Shown: positions 54,638 through 63,410, counted from the first letter of the stretch. The stretch is 64,000 nt of DNA from Exiguobacterium oxidotolerans JCM 12280 (GCF_000702625.1 NZ_JNIS01000001.1:1963001-2027000), one strand, 5' to 3'. A program made the numbers and translations. Notes: generated by a model not told the origin, from the sequence alone.

Positions 54638-54668
54638 AAAAAAGCCCACGCGAAGAGCGGGCTTTTTT
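54638..54668. terminator. terminator of msrA (minus strand)
   Basis: AAAAAAGCCC / GGGCTTTTTT around an 11-base loop. It serves msrA and can also stop transcription coming from copy 3 of the repeat element. Confidence 0.87.
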
Positions 54669-54671
54669 AGT

Positions 54672-55202
54672 TTAGACAGAAACTTCTTCTTTCCAAGCCA
54701 CATCGATGAATTCATCGCGACCTGATGCTTGCCGGTCTTTTTTGTAGTGCTCTGGATTCTTTTTGTGGAAGCCTTGATGATAGTCTTCTGCTGGGTAAAA
54801 CGCTTGTGCCGCTTCAATTCGTGTGACAATCGGTTGCTTAAAGCGATTGCTCGCAGCAAGCGCGTCACGTGAAGCAATCGCAGCAAGGCGCTGTTCTTCC
54901 GTATGATAAAAGATGGCAGGTGCATATTGGGTCCCGCGGTCTTGGAACTGTCCGCCGGCATCTGTCGGATCCGTTTGCGGCCAGTAAAGTTCGAGTAACC
55001 GTTCGTATGGGAAGAGTGCCGGGTCAAATGTAACTTCAACGACTTCGACATGACCTGTCGTCCCCGTTTTCACTTGTTCGTATGTCGGGTTTTCCACATG
55101 TCCTCCTGTATAACCGGAAACAATTCCGTGAATCCCCGGTAATTCCTCAAAGGGTGTCACCATGCACCAAAAACAGCCTCCTGCGAATGTTGCTTTTTCC
55201 AT
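54672..55202 (-). CDS. msrA: peptide-methionine (S)-S-oxide reductase MsrA
   Basis: 176-residue cytosolic enzyme reducing the S epimer of methionine sulfoxide. GGCFWCM places the catalytic Cys at residue 10. Segments [15 protein letters not shown] and [13 protein letters not shown] are typical. GAAAGGACGAG precedes ATG 55200-55202 on the minus strand. A SAM riboswitch with its own terminator lies upstream, so expression should rise when S-adenosylmethionine is low. It has no signal peptide, unlike the MsrAB fusion at 1624. Confidence 0.95.
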   Translation of the reverse strand: MEKATFAGGCFWCMVTPFEELPGIHGIVSGYTGGHVENPTYEQVKTGTTGHVEVVEVTFDPALFPYERLLELYWPQTDPTDAGGQFQDRGTQYAPAIFYHTEEQRLAAIASRDALAASNRFKQPIVTRIEAAQAFYPAEDYHQGFHKKNPEHYKKDRQASGRDEFIDVAWKEEVSV

Positions 55203-55267
55203 CTATATCTCGTCCTTTCCGCTGGCGTTAGTCGCCCTGTAGTGATTCGTGCTCTGACAGCGAGAAA

Positions 55268-55312
55268 ACGAAAACGACTCCTTTGCTTGGTTGCAAAAGG
55301 AGTCGTCGCTTT
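55268..55312 (-). terminator. riboswitch-linked terminator before msrA
   Basis: CGACTCCTTTTGC / GCAAAGGAGTCG hairpin (positions 55274-55305), then a T-rich stretch on the minus strand (TTTTCGTTTTC). It lies directly after the aptamer P1 stem and is the expression platform. Confidence 0.85.
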
Positions 55313-55413
55313 TTATCAACCAAAGCTTGCGCTTTGCTGGTCGTAGCACCTTGCCACTGAAGGCAGGTTGCTGGGACGTCATCGATCCAGATCTCTCAGT
55401 CCACTCTTGATAA
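55313..55413 (-). ncRNA. SAM-I (S-box) riboswitch
   Basis: Reading the minus strand, P1 is TTATCAA / TTGATAA. It is followed by AAGAG, a GATC(G)ATGA-type core (GGATCGATGACGTCCCAGCAACC), the P3 hairpin CTGCC..GGCAAGGTGCTA and the P4 segment ACCAGCAAAGC. These are the conserved blocks of the S-box aptamer, including CCAGCAACC. Then comes a terminator and the msrA gene. S-box control of a methionine sulfoxide reductase is less usual than control of methionine biosynthesis genes. Confidence 0.85.
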
Positions 55414-55486
55414 GTGTTATATGAAGTTGATTAAATTCGTTATCATTGATGTGATAATAGCATCTCTAAAACGACAAAGTCAATCC

Positions 55487-56662
55487 TTAAGATTGTAAAG
55501 CATGCAGGACGGTTGCGCCTAAGGCTTTTGCACCGATGAGTAACGCCTGTTCATCGATTTCATATTTCGGATGGTGTTGCGGATAAATCGTACTCCCGTC
55601 CGTTTTGGCGGACCCCGTAAAGAAGTAGCTTCCTGGGATACGCTCTAAATAATAGGCGAAATCATCGGCTGCCATCATCGGCTTGAGTTCTTTGACAGAT
55701 GCCTCACCTAAGAAAGCTGTCGCTTCCTTAACGAGATTTGTTTCTACCGGATGGTTCCACAGGGACGGATAACCGGTCGTAAAGTCGATGGAGTAGCTGG
55801 CACCGATTCCGGCACATGTCGTCCGGGCAACTAAATCGACCTCTTGCCGTAACTGGTGCCGGAGTGTTTCGTCAAATGTTCGAATTTCTCCGACAATCCG
55901 TGCTTCACCGGTAACAATATTTGGAGCCGTTCCGGCATGGAATGAACCAATCGCGACGATGGCAGGTGAAAACGGATCAACGCGACGACTGACGAGGTGT
56001 TGGAGATTACAGACGAGTTGCGCCCCGGCGACAAGCGCATCTTGTGTCTTATGCGGCGCTTGCGCATGACCACCCTGTCCGTGGACGACGATTTCAAATT
56101 CATCGATGGCACAAAGCGTATGTCCTGCGTGATAGCCGATTGTCCCGACAGGCAAGTCGTTTTCGAGATGCGTACCGAAAATTGCATCGACTCCGTCGAG
56201 ACATCCGTCTTCAATCATTTGAATGGCACCACCTGGGAAAACTTCTTCCCCGTGTTGATGAATGAACACGATTGTTCCATGAAGCTCTTCTTGCAGTGCT
56301 GTAAAGGCCGCCGCAAGACCAAGTGCAATCGCCGTATGTCCGTCATGTCCGCACGCATGCATGACGCCCGGATGAATCGAACGGAAGGCGAGATCCGTTT
56401 CCTCCTGCAGTGGCAGGGCATCAAAATCAGCCCGAATGGCGATGGTTTTTCCAGGATATTTTCCTTTGAGGGTCGCGACGATCCCGCTTCCACCGACGTT
56501 CCTGCGGTAAGGGAGACCAAGCGCATCATAAAACGAGGCGATTGCATTTGGTGTCCGCACTTCTTGAAAAGAGAGTTCCGGGTGACGGTGCAGATCACGA
56601 CGTTGTTCAATGATTTGTTGTTCGAGTTGATCGAGTTGAGTGAAGAGTTGCTGTTGCATCAT
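55487..56662 (-). CDS. M20 family amidohydrolase (hippurate/N-acyl-amino acid hydrolase type)
   Basis: 391-residue metallopeptidase-fold amidohydrolase. Metal ligands appear in HACGHDGHTA, HGEEVFPGGA and the late block MMAADDFAYYLERIPG and PQHHPKYEID. The opening RRDLHRHPELSFQEVRTPNAI is the family start. Members deacylate N-acetyl amino acids, N-acetyl-diaminopimelate or indole conjugates; the substrate is not clear here. Several ATG codons lie together; the one at 56660-56662 has AAAAGG at best spacing. The SAM riboswitch lies beyond its 3' end and does not control it. Confidence 0.88.
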   Translation of the reverse strand: MMQQQLFTQLDQLEQQIIEQRRDLHRHPELSFQEVRTPNAIASFYDALGLPYRRNVGGSGIVATLKGKYPGKTIAIRADFDALPLQEETDLAFRSIHPGVMHACGHDGHTAIALGLAAAFTALQEELHGTIVFIHQHGEEVFPGGAIQMIEDGCLDGVDAIFGTHLENDLPVGTIGYHAGHTLCAIDEFEIVVHGQGGHAQAPHKTQDALVAGAQLVCNLQHLVSRRVDPFSPAIVAIGSFHAGTAPNIVTGEARIVGEIRTFDETLRHQLRQEVDLVARTTCAGIGASYSIDFTTGYPSLWNHPVETNLVKEATAFLGEASVKELKPMMAADDFAYYLERIPGSYFFTGSAKTDGSTIYPQHHPKYEIDEQALLIGAKALGATVLHALQS

Positions 56663-56747
56663 AATCATCCTTTTCGGTTTTTGAGGTATGACTTTCTATA
56701 AAACGGGTACAGATAGGAGTAACGAATGATGAGGAGGAAAACAAGTC

Positions 56748-57041
56748 ATGGGAGAAATTATTGTCAACGCGGTCATCACAGTCAAAGCAGGTTTAGCCGA
56801 TCAAGTCTTTCCGATTTTAAGTACAGTCTACAAAGCTTCACAAAACGAGCCGGGGTGCTTGCGTTATAGCTTACATCAATCGATCGAAGATGAACATCAG
56901 TTCATGCTTTATGAAGTCTATCAGGACGAAGAAGCGTTAGAAGCGCATATCGCGTCAGACCACTATAAAGCGTATCGTGAGCAAATCGAATTGTACTTAA
57001 TCGATCGCCAAGTTACGAAATACGCGGAAATGACATTTTAA
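56748..57041 (+). CDS. antibiotic biosynthesis monooxygenase (ABM) domain protein
   Basis: 97-residue ferredoxin-like dimeric protein: VNAVITVKAGLADQVFPILSTVYKASQNEPGC, followed by YEVYQDEEALEAHIASDHY. Small ABM proteins act as quinol monooxygenases (YgiN type) or are of unknown role; heme-degrading relatives differ in key residues. GAGGAGG precedes ATG 56748. Monocistronic, ending at a clear terminator. Confidence 0.88.
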   Translation: MGEIIVNAVITVKAGLADQVFPILSTVYKASQNEPGCLRYSLHQSIEDEHQFMLYEVYQDEEALEAHIASDHYKAYREQIELYLIDRQVTKYAEMTF

Positions 57042-57057
57042 TGTTAGCTAAAAGAAG

Positions 57058-57094
57058 CGGACCTCCCGGGTTAGGGAAGGTCCGTTTTTTTTTT
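57058..57094 (+). terminator. terminator of the ABM gene
   Basis: CGGACCT / AGGTCCG with a 13-base loop and ten T. The A-rich left side may let it act for the convergent wall-hydrolase gene too. Confidence 0.88.
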
Positions 57095-57099
57095 AATCA

Positions 57100-59871
57100 T
57101 TACATTGATTTGAAACCGAGGAAGTGTTCACGCCAGTGCGGCTCGTAAATCGAACTGATTTGCAGTTGTGATCCTCCGGCATGGATGAAGTGTTTACTAT
57201 CTAACATGATCCCGATATGCGAGGGACCATCCGTATACGTATTTTCGAAGAAGACGATATCCGAACGTTTTCCGGAACTGATACTTGTGCGCTGATTCGT
57301 AAAGAACGCTCCGTACCAGTAACCACGGACATTCGTCCGTCCGCCGTATTTTCCAGCTTGGTTCGTCGCATAGTGAATCAATCCGGAACAATCGAATCCA
57401 CCATTGGCCACGTTTTGTGAACCCCATGTGTACGGGGTACCGATATGAGCAACAGCAGCTTGAATCAACTTTTCACCACGTGAATTATTTTTCTTGTCGA
57501 CTTTTGTTTCGCTCGTCACTGTAAGGGCCGTCATCGGGATGTAGACGGGTGTCCAGCCGGACTGGATGACATAGAAGTTACCGACACGGTAACGCGGATA
57601 CACACGCTTGCCTTGTTCGACTAGACCGGCACCTTTTGGACTAGTGGGTGTATCAAAAAACGAAGTCGTTGTTTTGACCGTATAGACTTTTGAACGATTG
57701 ATGGCTTGTTCGTTATACCGCATATCCGGTTTACTCGTTCCGATGTAAGGATTAAGGACGTAACCCGTTTGACCATTCGGTAGACGGACTTGCCAAAAAT
57801 CATCATCAATCGATTTTAACCCGATCAACTTCGTTCCTTTGCTTAAGTGACTCGCCGGGCGACTGTAGGCGACGTCAGCAGAAAAGAGCGGTGTCTGGTT
57901 GAAATGGACGTAAAAGACGGTCCCGACTTTGGCTTTAGACGTCGGTTTATTTAAACCGAGCCGACTTGAGTCAACGAATCCGAAGCGTGATCCGATTTTG
58001 ACGCGTGTGTAGTAACCGCTTTTTCCATAGGTCGTGATTAACGCTCCTTTTTTCAGTGTCCCAATGTTTCCGCTAAGACTGGCTTTCGGATGGACGACCA
58101 ACTTGTCTTCAGTCACGTAACGTGTTCCTGTCGTCGCGTACAAATCTGCTTTCGTTGCTGCGAGCGAACTCGTCAAGACGTATGCATATTCACCGCGGAA
58201 GATGATTCGACTATAGGCGCCGCTCGTCCCGTAAATCGTCAAGCGCGTGTTCTTTTGATGATGCTTAAGAACCGTACTTGAACTGCTTGGGGATTGCTGG
58301 ATCGGTGTTGTTTTTTGGATGTACAGGCGATCTGTTTTGGCATAGACTTTTGATTTCGCGAGCGAGCTCGTCAAGACGTATGCATATTCACCGCGGAAGA
58401 TGATTCGGCTATAGGCGCCGCTCGTGCCGTAAACCGTCAAAAGTGTATTTTGTTTATGATGCTTCAAGACGGTGCTTGAACTGTTTGGCGATTGCTGGAT
58501 CGGTGTCGTTTTTTGGATGTAAAGCCGGTCCGTTTTGGCATAGACTTTTGACTTCGCGAGTGAGCTCGTCAAGACGTACGCATACTCGCCACGGAAAATG
58601 ATTCGGCTATAGGCACCGCTCGTGCCGTAAACCGTCAAAAGTGTATTTTGTTTGTGATGCTTCAGGACCGCGCTCGAGCTGTTTGGCTCTACCTGAATCG
58701 GTGTCGTTTTTTGGATGTACAGTCGGTCCGTTTTGGCATAGACTTTTGATTTCGCAAGTGAGCTCGTCAAGACGTACGCATACTCGCCACGGAAAATGAT
58801 CCGGCTATAGGCACCGCTCGTGCCGTAAACCGTCAAAAGTGTATTTTGTTTGTGATGCTTCAAGACCGTGCTCGAACTGTTTGGCTCTACCTGAATCGGT
58901 GTCGTATCTTGGACGTAAAGCCGATCGGTCTTTGCGTAGACGACGGAATCGCCGAGGTGCGCCGTCAATACGTATCCGTACGTATCATTGATTCGGACGC
59001 GGGAATAAAGACCAGACGTCCCGTAAAGATCGACCGATTGATTCGGTGCTAACGTCCCGATGACCGAACTCGTTGCTGCTTTGTCGTAAATGGATGTCGT
59101 TTGTTGGGCGTACTTTTTCCCGGTCAGCGGATACGATTCAACTTCCTTTGAACCGAGTTGTTTTGTAAGAACGAAGCCGTAAATGCCATTGAACTGGACA
59201 CGGGTGAACGTGCCGGATGTCCCGTATGTTTTGACAGTTGCATTTAAAGAATAGCTCCCAAGTTGTTTACTTGTCGTATCGGCATCTGTATAAATCACGG
59301 TTTGTTGTTGGGCGAATTGAGTGCCTGTCGCTTCATAAACAGGTGTCTTACTTAAGAATTTACTTGAAACGAAGACGTAAACGTCGCCTTGTTTGACCCG
59401 CGTGAAGTCACCCGATGTCCCGTACGTATCGATTAACGTATTTTGAGTGATTGATTTTCCTGTCGGCGTATCAATTGAAGCAGTCGTATAGGAAGGCGCG
59501 AGTGCTGTTATGTATTGCGAATCGATTTTTTGATAAACCGGTTGCTTTGCAAGTTGCGTTGTCTTGACGAAGCAATAGACACCGTCGATTGAAATGCGTG
59601 TAAAGAGACCATCTGTGCCAAAGGTTTCGACGGCGGTCGTTGCTGGTATCGTCTTGACGAGGGTCGTCTCGTCAGCAGTCTCAAAAACAGGAGTTTCGGA
59701 AAGTGTATATTGCGTTCCGGTTGCTTGTTCTGTTTCTATTTGTTCTGTTTCTGCTTGTTCTGTCACTTCCGTTGGTGTCGGATTCGTATCCGCGTGGCCT
59801 TGTAGTGGGAGAGACCCGAGTAACATGACAGATGCCGTGATACTCGTAAACCAATATTTATAAGATTTCAT
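57100..59871 (-). CDS. secreted SH3-repeat NlpC/P60 cell-wall hydrolase
   Basis: 923-residue exported protein. The signal peptide (residues 1-27, ending GHA) is followed by a Thr/Glu-rich linker (TEQAETEQIETEQ) and about ten bacterial SH3-like repeats (about 50-760) that bind the wall. The C-terminal NlpC/P60 domain (about 800-923) has catalytic Cys828 (GGFDCSGL), His885 (PSHIGIML) and a third polar residue near IHAGG, so a gamma-D-glutamyl endopeptidase activity is expected. Four central repeats are nearly identical at the DNA level with a 198-bp period. TAGGAGCTC lies before ATG 59869-59871. Monocistronic. Confidence 0.93.
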   Translation of the reverse strand: MKSYKYWFTSITASVMLLGSLPLQGHADTNPTPTEVTEQAETEQIETEQATGTQYTLSETPVFETADETTLVKTIPATTAVETFGTDGLFTRISIDGVYCFVKTTQLAKQPVYQKIDSQYITALAPSYTTASIDTPTGKSITQNTLIDTYGTSGDFTRVKQGDVYVFVSSKFLSKTPVYEATGTQFAQQQTVIYTDADTTSKQLGSYSLNATVKTYGTSGTFTRVQFNGIYGFVLTKQLGSKEVESYPLTGKKYAQQTTSIYDKAATSSVIGTLAPNQSVDLYGTSGLYSRVRINDTYGYVLTAHLGDSVVYAKTDRLYVQDTTPIQVEPNSSSTVLKHHKQNTLLTVYGTSGAYSRIIFRGEYAYVLTSSLAKSKVYAKTDRLYIQKTTPIQVEPNSSSAVLKHHKQNTLLTVYGTSGAYSRIIFRGEYAYVLTSSLAKSKVYAKTDRLYIQKTTPIQQSPNSSSTVLKHHKQNTLLTVYGTSGAYSRIIFRGEYAYVLTSSLAKSKVYAKTDRLYIQKTTPIQQSPSSSSTVLKHHQKNTRLTIYGTSGAYSRIIFRGEYAYVLTSSLAATKADLYATTGTRYVTEDKLVVHPKASLSGNIGTLKKGALITTYGKSGYYTRVKIGSRFGFVDSSRLGLNKPTSKAKVGTVFYVHFNQTPLFSADVAYSRPASHLSKGTKLIGLKSIDDDFWQVRLPNGQTGYVLNPYIGTSKPDMRYNEQAINRSKVYTVKTTTSFFDTPTSPKGAGLVEQGKRVYPRYRVGNFYVIQSGWTPVYIPMTALTVTSETKVDKKNNSRGEKLIQAAVAHIGTPYTWGSQNVANGGFDCSGLIHYATNQAGKYGGRTNVRGYWYGAFFTNQRTSISSGKRSDIVFFENTYTDGPSHIGIMLDSKHFIHAGGSQLQISSIYEPHWREHFLGFKSM
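58172..58964 (-). repeat. 198-bp tandem repeats in the wall-hydrolase gene
   Basis: The motif GTCAAGACGTA (plus strand) recurs at 58172, 58370, 58568 and 58766, exactly 198 bp apart, with a diverged fifth phase at 58964. Each unit is one 66-residue SH3 repeat containing VYGTSGAYSRIIFRGEYAYV. Neighbouring units differ by only a few bases, which points to recent duplication or gene conversion. Confidence 0.92.
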
Positions 59872-60026
59872 TCATTGAGCTCCTATCATTAAAATTTTAA
59901 TTTAGCATGTCTAAAGATAAGTTTAGCACTTTCTTTTTGGAAAAAGAGCTGGATATCAGAAATAGTAAAAATGAACTAAATTATGGGAACCGTTTCGTAG
60001 GACACATTCCGCCGTGAATGAATCAA

Positions 60027-60070
60027 AAAAGAGACGGGCAAATTTCGTTAGAAATTCGCCCATCTCTTTT
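60027..60070. terminator. terminator of the GNAT gene (minus strand)
   Basis: AAAAGAGACGGGC / GCCCATCTCTTTT with an inner AAATTTCG / AGAAATT pairing. Suitable for either direction. Confidence 0.85.
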
Positions 60071-60082
60071 GGTGAAATGATA

Positions 60083-60634
60083 TTATTCTGCTTCATGATC
60101 AATCTGCCATTCCCAGTCGAGCATGCTGTAAATCAACGAATCCCGCCAGTGGTCTTCTAAATAAACGGTTTCCCGTAACAAACCTTCGCGCGTCATCCGG
60201 ACTTTTTGCAAGACACGCTCCGAAGCGACATTTCGCGGATCACATGTTGCCGTGATGCGATGTAAGTCCAATTTTTCGAAGCCGAATTCGAGTAAAAATG
60301 TTGCAATCGATGTCGCGTAACCATTGCCCCATTCGTCAGGCGATAAAATATATCCAATTTCTGCGATTTTATGTTCTGTGTCGGTGACGATGAGCTCTCC
60401 CGCGCCAATAACATGATCGTCCGGGAATGTTACGGCGAAGACATAGCGACGACGTGGATTTTCGAGCTCACTTTCAAGTGCGTCGTGTAAGAATTGTTTC
60501 GTATCACTCTCAGAGTTTGGTCCCCACGATTGATACTGACTGGCGATTGGTTGTGAGGCATAGGAATGCACAGCTTCCAAATCTTCTGGTGTGAAGCGTC
60601 GAATCCGAAGTTGATCGTTGATTTTGTAGCGCAT
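60083..60634 (-). CDS. GNAT family N-acetyltransferase (RimJ/RimL type)
   Basis: 183-residue acetyltransferase. The acetyl-CoA loop appears as ILSPDEWGNGYATSIATFLLEF, followed by LHRITATCDPRNVASERVLQKV, typical of the RimJ/RimL group that acetylates protein N-termini or small amines. The start is ATG 60632-60634, with GAGGAGGGTC upstream on the minus strand. Substrate unknown. It is divergent from the guanidine exporter unit. Confidence 0.88.
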   Translation of the reverse strand: MRYKINDQLRIRRFTPEDLEAVHSYASQPIASQYQSWGPNSESDTKQFLHDALESELENPRRRYVFAVTFPDDHVIGAGELIVTDTEHKIAEIGYILSPDEWGNGYATSIATFLLEFGFEKLDLHRITATCDPRNVASERVLQKVRMTREGLLRETVYLEDHWRDSLIYSMLDWEWQIDHEAE

Positions 60635-60744
60635 GATGAGACCCTCCTCTTTAGTTGATTCACTACTATATATTAGCTAAACGGTGTGGATTCTCCTGTT
60701 TGACACGTAAAATCAAGCGTGCTAGGGTGGAAACATCGAATGAA

Positions 60745-60838
60745 TAAGTTAGCCTCTAGGGTTCCGTACGGTGACGTAGTCTTGGACCGAGGGAGGCACA
60801 TGAGTACATCTCATGCAACGGAGGGATAAAAGCCCGGG
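60745..60838 (+). ncRNA. guanidine-I riboswitch (ykkC motif)
   Basis: Conserved blocks CTAGGGTTCCG (60756 on), TGGACCGAGGG (60784 on) and ACGGAGGGATAAAAGCCCGGGAG (60818 on) match the ykkC RNA. The aptamer runs straight into a terminator, so guanidine binding should allow read-through. The downstream SMR genes are the classic target. Confidence 0.92.
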
Positions 60839-60874
60839 AGTAGAGCGTTTAGACGCCTGCTTCCGGGCTTTTTG
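60831..60874 (+). terminator. guanidine riboswitch expression-platform terminator
   Basis: AGCCCGGGAG / CTTCCGGGCT with one G-U pair, then TTTTTG. The 5' half overlaps the last conserved block of the aptamer. Confidence 0.88.
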
Positions 60875-60905
60875 TAGTTTTAAGATGAATGAAGGAGGAG
60901 AAATG

Positions 60906-61232
60906 ATGACAAAATATTGGTTAAGTATAGTAGTGGCCTCGTTTTTTGAAGTGTCTTGGGTCGTTGGACTAAAGCATGCTGACAGCGCGCTCGAGTGGAT
61001 GGGAACAATCATCAGTATCATCATCAGCTTTACTGTTCTTATTAAGGCGAGCAATCATCTACCTGTCGGAACGGTGTATGCCGTATTCGTCGGTCTCGGG
61101 ACGGTCGGAACGGTCATTTTAGATATCGTCTTATTTGATCAGGAGGCGTCTGTGATGAAGTTAGGATTGATTGGTATTCTTCTGTTGGGTGTCATCGGAT
61201 TGAAATTAGTGAGTGGGGAGGCTGAAGCATGA
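60906..61232 (+). CDS. ykkC: guanidinium exporter subunit, SMR family (YkkC)
   Basis: 108-residue small multidrug resistance protein with four helices and the conserved membrane Glu in [14 protein letters not shown]. The segment [22 protein letters not shown] matches YkkC. With YkkD it forms a heterodimeric guanidinium/proton antiporter (Gdx group). GAAGGAGGAG precedes a double ATG (60903, 60906). The frame is open upstream through the riboswitch terminator but without function. It overlaps ykkD by four bases. Confidence 0.93.
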   Translation: MTKYWLSIVVASFFEVSWVVGLKHADSALEWMGTIISIIISFTVLIKASNHLPVGTVYAVFVGLGTVGTVILDIVLFDQEASVMKLGLIGILLLGVIGLKLVSGEAEA

Positions 61233-61546
61233 GCTGGTTATTTGTTGTCATTGCCGGATTGTTTGAAATGTTAGGTGTCGTTTTCATCAATACGTTTAAT
61301 CAAAATAAGACGATCAAGAATGGTTTATTGATGTTTGCTGGATTCGGCTTGAGTTTTGTTTTTCTGACACTCGCAATGAACGGATTACCGATGGGAACGG
61401 CGTATGCTGTTTGGACGGGAATCGGAGCAGCCGGTGGAACAATACTCAGCATGATTTTCTATCATGAAGCGAAAGACTGGAAACGTGTGCTCTGCATCGG
61501 TCTAATCTTGAGTTCGACCGTAGGATTAAAGCTGATTGGAGAATAA
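61229..61546 (+). CDS. ykkD: guanidinium exporter subunit, SMR family (YkkD)
   Basis: 105-residue SMR partner of YkkC, with the membrane Glu in [15 protein letters not shown] and the segment [22 protein letters not shown]. The ATGA overlap with ykkC couples translation, as expected for a heterodimer. The transcript starts with a guanidine-I riboswitch, so the pair is induced by guanidine. Confidence 0.93.
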   Translation: MSWLFVVIAGLFEMLGVVFINTFNQNKTIKNGLLMFAGFGLSFVFLTLAMNGLPMGTAYAVWTGIGAAGGTILSMIFYHEAKDWKRVLCIGLILSSTVGLKLIGE

Positions 61547-61668
61547 ACATATCAATTAGATTATTTTTTCTAGGAAGAACCGACTTGTTGGCATATTTTA
61601 GAGTAAAACAGGAAATACTCCTTATAAGGATACGTTGTACGACAAAACGAACATAAGGGGAGATTCAT

Positions 61669-62382
61669 ATGAAAACGAAACAATACATCGGTACGTACTA
61701 CTCGGAAGAAGAGTTAATCTCAAAAATGGATGAATTACACATTCAAGGGCACCGGGAAGAAGATTTTTATGTCATCGTCAAGGAAAAATCAGATATCGAA
61801 CTTGTTCGTAGTCAAATGGATGCGGAAATCGCTGCGACAAAACCCTCATGGATGGATCGAATCCGAGGAAACAAAGGGCGCGATCAAGAAGTCGATCAGC
61901 TGTTCGAATCACTTGATTTATCTGCAGAAGATGTAGAAGAACGTAAAGTCGAGGTCGAAGGTGGCGGATTCGTATTATTGCTTGAAGTACAAGACATCCA
62001 GTTCGACCCGCATCTCAATACGGACAATACGCATGAAGATGTCAAAGTCCGTTACGGTAGTTATGATGAGACACATACGTCGAATGCTGCAAATTCAAAC
62101 GCCCAACTCGGTTCAGGGAACACGCTTGACGTCGATCGTGACTCTAAGGAAGAACACGCTGAAGTCGATTTACATCGAGCCGGAACGGATAAGATGCCGC
62201 AAGATGAACAAGCCATCAATCGGGCGAAAGTAGAACAAGACCGTAAGCCGGACATTGCGATGCGTCGTGATGATGATTTCAAACGGCTCGACTCTGAGCG
62301 TGAGGACGAACGGAAGCGACAATCTACGAACCATACGGATGATGTAGCCGAGCAAGATCACGGAAACAATCTCGATCGTTAA
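61669..62382 (+). CDS. YflT-like general stress protein with long charged tail
   Basis: 237-residue protein. Residues 1-105 form a YflT domain (KQYIGTYYSEEELISKMDELHIQGH, DFYVIVKEKSDIELVRSQ), clearly paralogous to 11846-12295. The remaining 130 residues are very hydrophilic, rich in Asp, Glu, Arg and Asn (HADVDLHRAG-like, DDDFKRLDSEREDERKRQS), and probably disordered. GGGGAG precedes ATG 61669. A stress role is inferred from the family; the tail has no recognised motif. Confidence 0.83.
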   Translation: MKTKQYIGTYYSEEELISKMDELHIQGHREEDFYVIVKEKSDIELVRSQMDAEIAATKPSWMDRIRGNKGRDQEVDQLFESLDLSAEDVEERKVEVEGGGFVLLLEVQDIQFDPHLNTDNTHEDVKVRYGSYDETHTSNAANSNAQLGSGNTLDVDRDSKEEHAEVDLHRAGTDKMPQDEQAINRAKVEQDRKPDIAMRRDDDFKRLDSEREDERKRQSTNHTDDVAEQDHGNNLDR

Positions 62383-62403
62383 TCCGCTCTTGAAGAAGTT
62401 ACT

Positions 62404-62438
62404 AAAAGGGAGGCGCCGAAAACGGCGCCTCCCTTTTT
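62404..62438. terminator. bidirectional terminator
   Basis: Perfect stem AAAAGGGAGGCGCC / GGCGCCTCCCTTTT with a GAAAAC loop. It serves the stress gene and the convergent aldo/keto reductase gene. Confidence 0.92.
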
Positions 62439-62440
62439 GA

Positions 62441-63265
62441 TTATTTTTTATGCATTTCGTCTGGGTTCGAACCAGTCCGTTGATTTTGATTTAACGCATC
62501 AATTTGTCGCATTTCATCTGGTGAAAGTTCAAAGTCGAAGACTGCCAAGTTTTCACGAATTCGACTCGGCGTGACCGATTTCGGAATGGCAATGACATCA
62601 TGTTGAAGATGCCAGCGGAGAATGACTTGAGCTGGCGTTTTCTTTTTAGAGGCTGCAATCTGCGTGATGACAGGTTCAGTCAAGGCGTCGCGTCCCTTCA
62701 TGAGCGGACTCCATGCTTCAACTAAAATGTCGTGTTCCTTACAAAACGTCCGAATTTCTTCCTGACTTAAGAACGGATGTAATTCAATCTGATTGACAGC
62801 AGGTACAATCGTTCCTTCTTCCAAAACCCGCTTTAAGTGGGGGACATGGAAGTTTGAAACCCCGATGGCTTTCGTTTTTCCTTGCTTGTACAGTTCTTCG
62901 AGTGCATGCCATGTGTCCATGTAACGATCTTCATTCGGCATCGGCCAATGGATGAGATACAAATCGACATAATCGACTCCGAGTTTAGTGAGGCTTGTTT
63001 CGAAGGCTGCGAGCGTTTCTGCATATCCTTGGTCCGCATTCCAAACTTTTGTCGTCAGAAAAATTTCTTCGCGCGGAATTCCAGAGTCACGTAATGCGCG
63101 TCCGACACCTGCTTCATTTTCATAAATCATCGCCGTATCAATTGAACGATAGCCGGCACGTAACGCTTCCAGTACTGCTTGATACACTTCTTCTTCGGAT
63201 ACTTTAAAGACGCCGTAACCGAGTTGAGGCATCTGTAGACTGTTGTTGAGTGTGACGTGTTGCAT
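62441..63265 (-). CDS. aldo/keto reductase
   Basis: 274-residue NADPH-dependent TIM-barrel reductase. The catalytic tetrad is visible: Asp in YRSIDTAMIYENEAGVG with Tyr in the same block, Lys in LTTKVWN and His in LIHWPMP. The C-terminal cofactor segment IPKSVTPSRIRENLAVFDFELS is conserved. It resembles Bacillus YvgN/YtbE-type enzymes that reduce glyoxal or methylglyoxal. The frame is open to 63388, but GAAGGAGGAC precedes ATG 63263-63265. The neighbour in the opposite direction is an alcohol dehydrogenase. Confidence 0.92.
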   Translation of the reverse strand: MQHVTLNNSLQMPQLGYGVFKVSEEEVYQAVLEALRAGYRSIDTAMIYENEAGVGRALRDSGIPREEIFLTTKVWNADQGYAETLAAFETSLTKLGVDYVDLYLIHWPMPNEDRYMDTWHALEELYKQGKTKAIGVSNFHVPHLKRVLEEGTIVPAVNQIELHPFLSQEEIRTFCKEHDILVEAWSPLMKGRDALTEPVITQIAASKKKTPAQVILRWHLQHDVIAIPKSVTPSRIRENLAVFDFELSPDEMRQIDALNQNQRTGSNPDEMHKK

Positions 63266-63410
63266 GAGTGGAAGTCCTCCTTCATGTAATCGTTTTATCT
63301 TCATAAGTGTACGCTTATTGAGTATGAAAATCGAATGAAATGAAAGGTTGAAACGAAGGTCGGTGATGCGTATACTGAGCAATAACAAATAATGGAATGA
63401 GGCGATTGAG

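Noticed and set aside
52155-54650. Short frames of 60-86 residues inside element copies 2 and 3
   Set aside because: They are not conserved between copies. Base changes follow stem pairing and not codon structure.
58172-58964. Regular spaced repeats considered as a CRISPR array
   Set aside because: The 198-bp period is in frame with a coding sequence and each unit is an SH3 domain. There are no short repeats with unique spacers.
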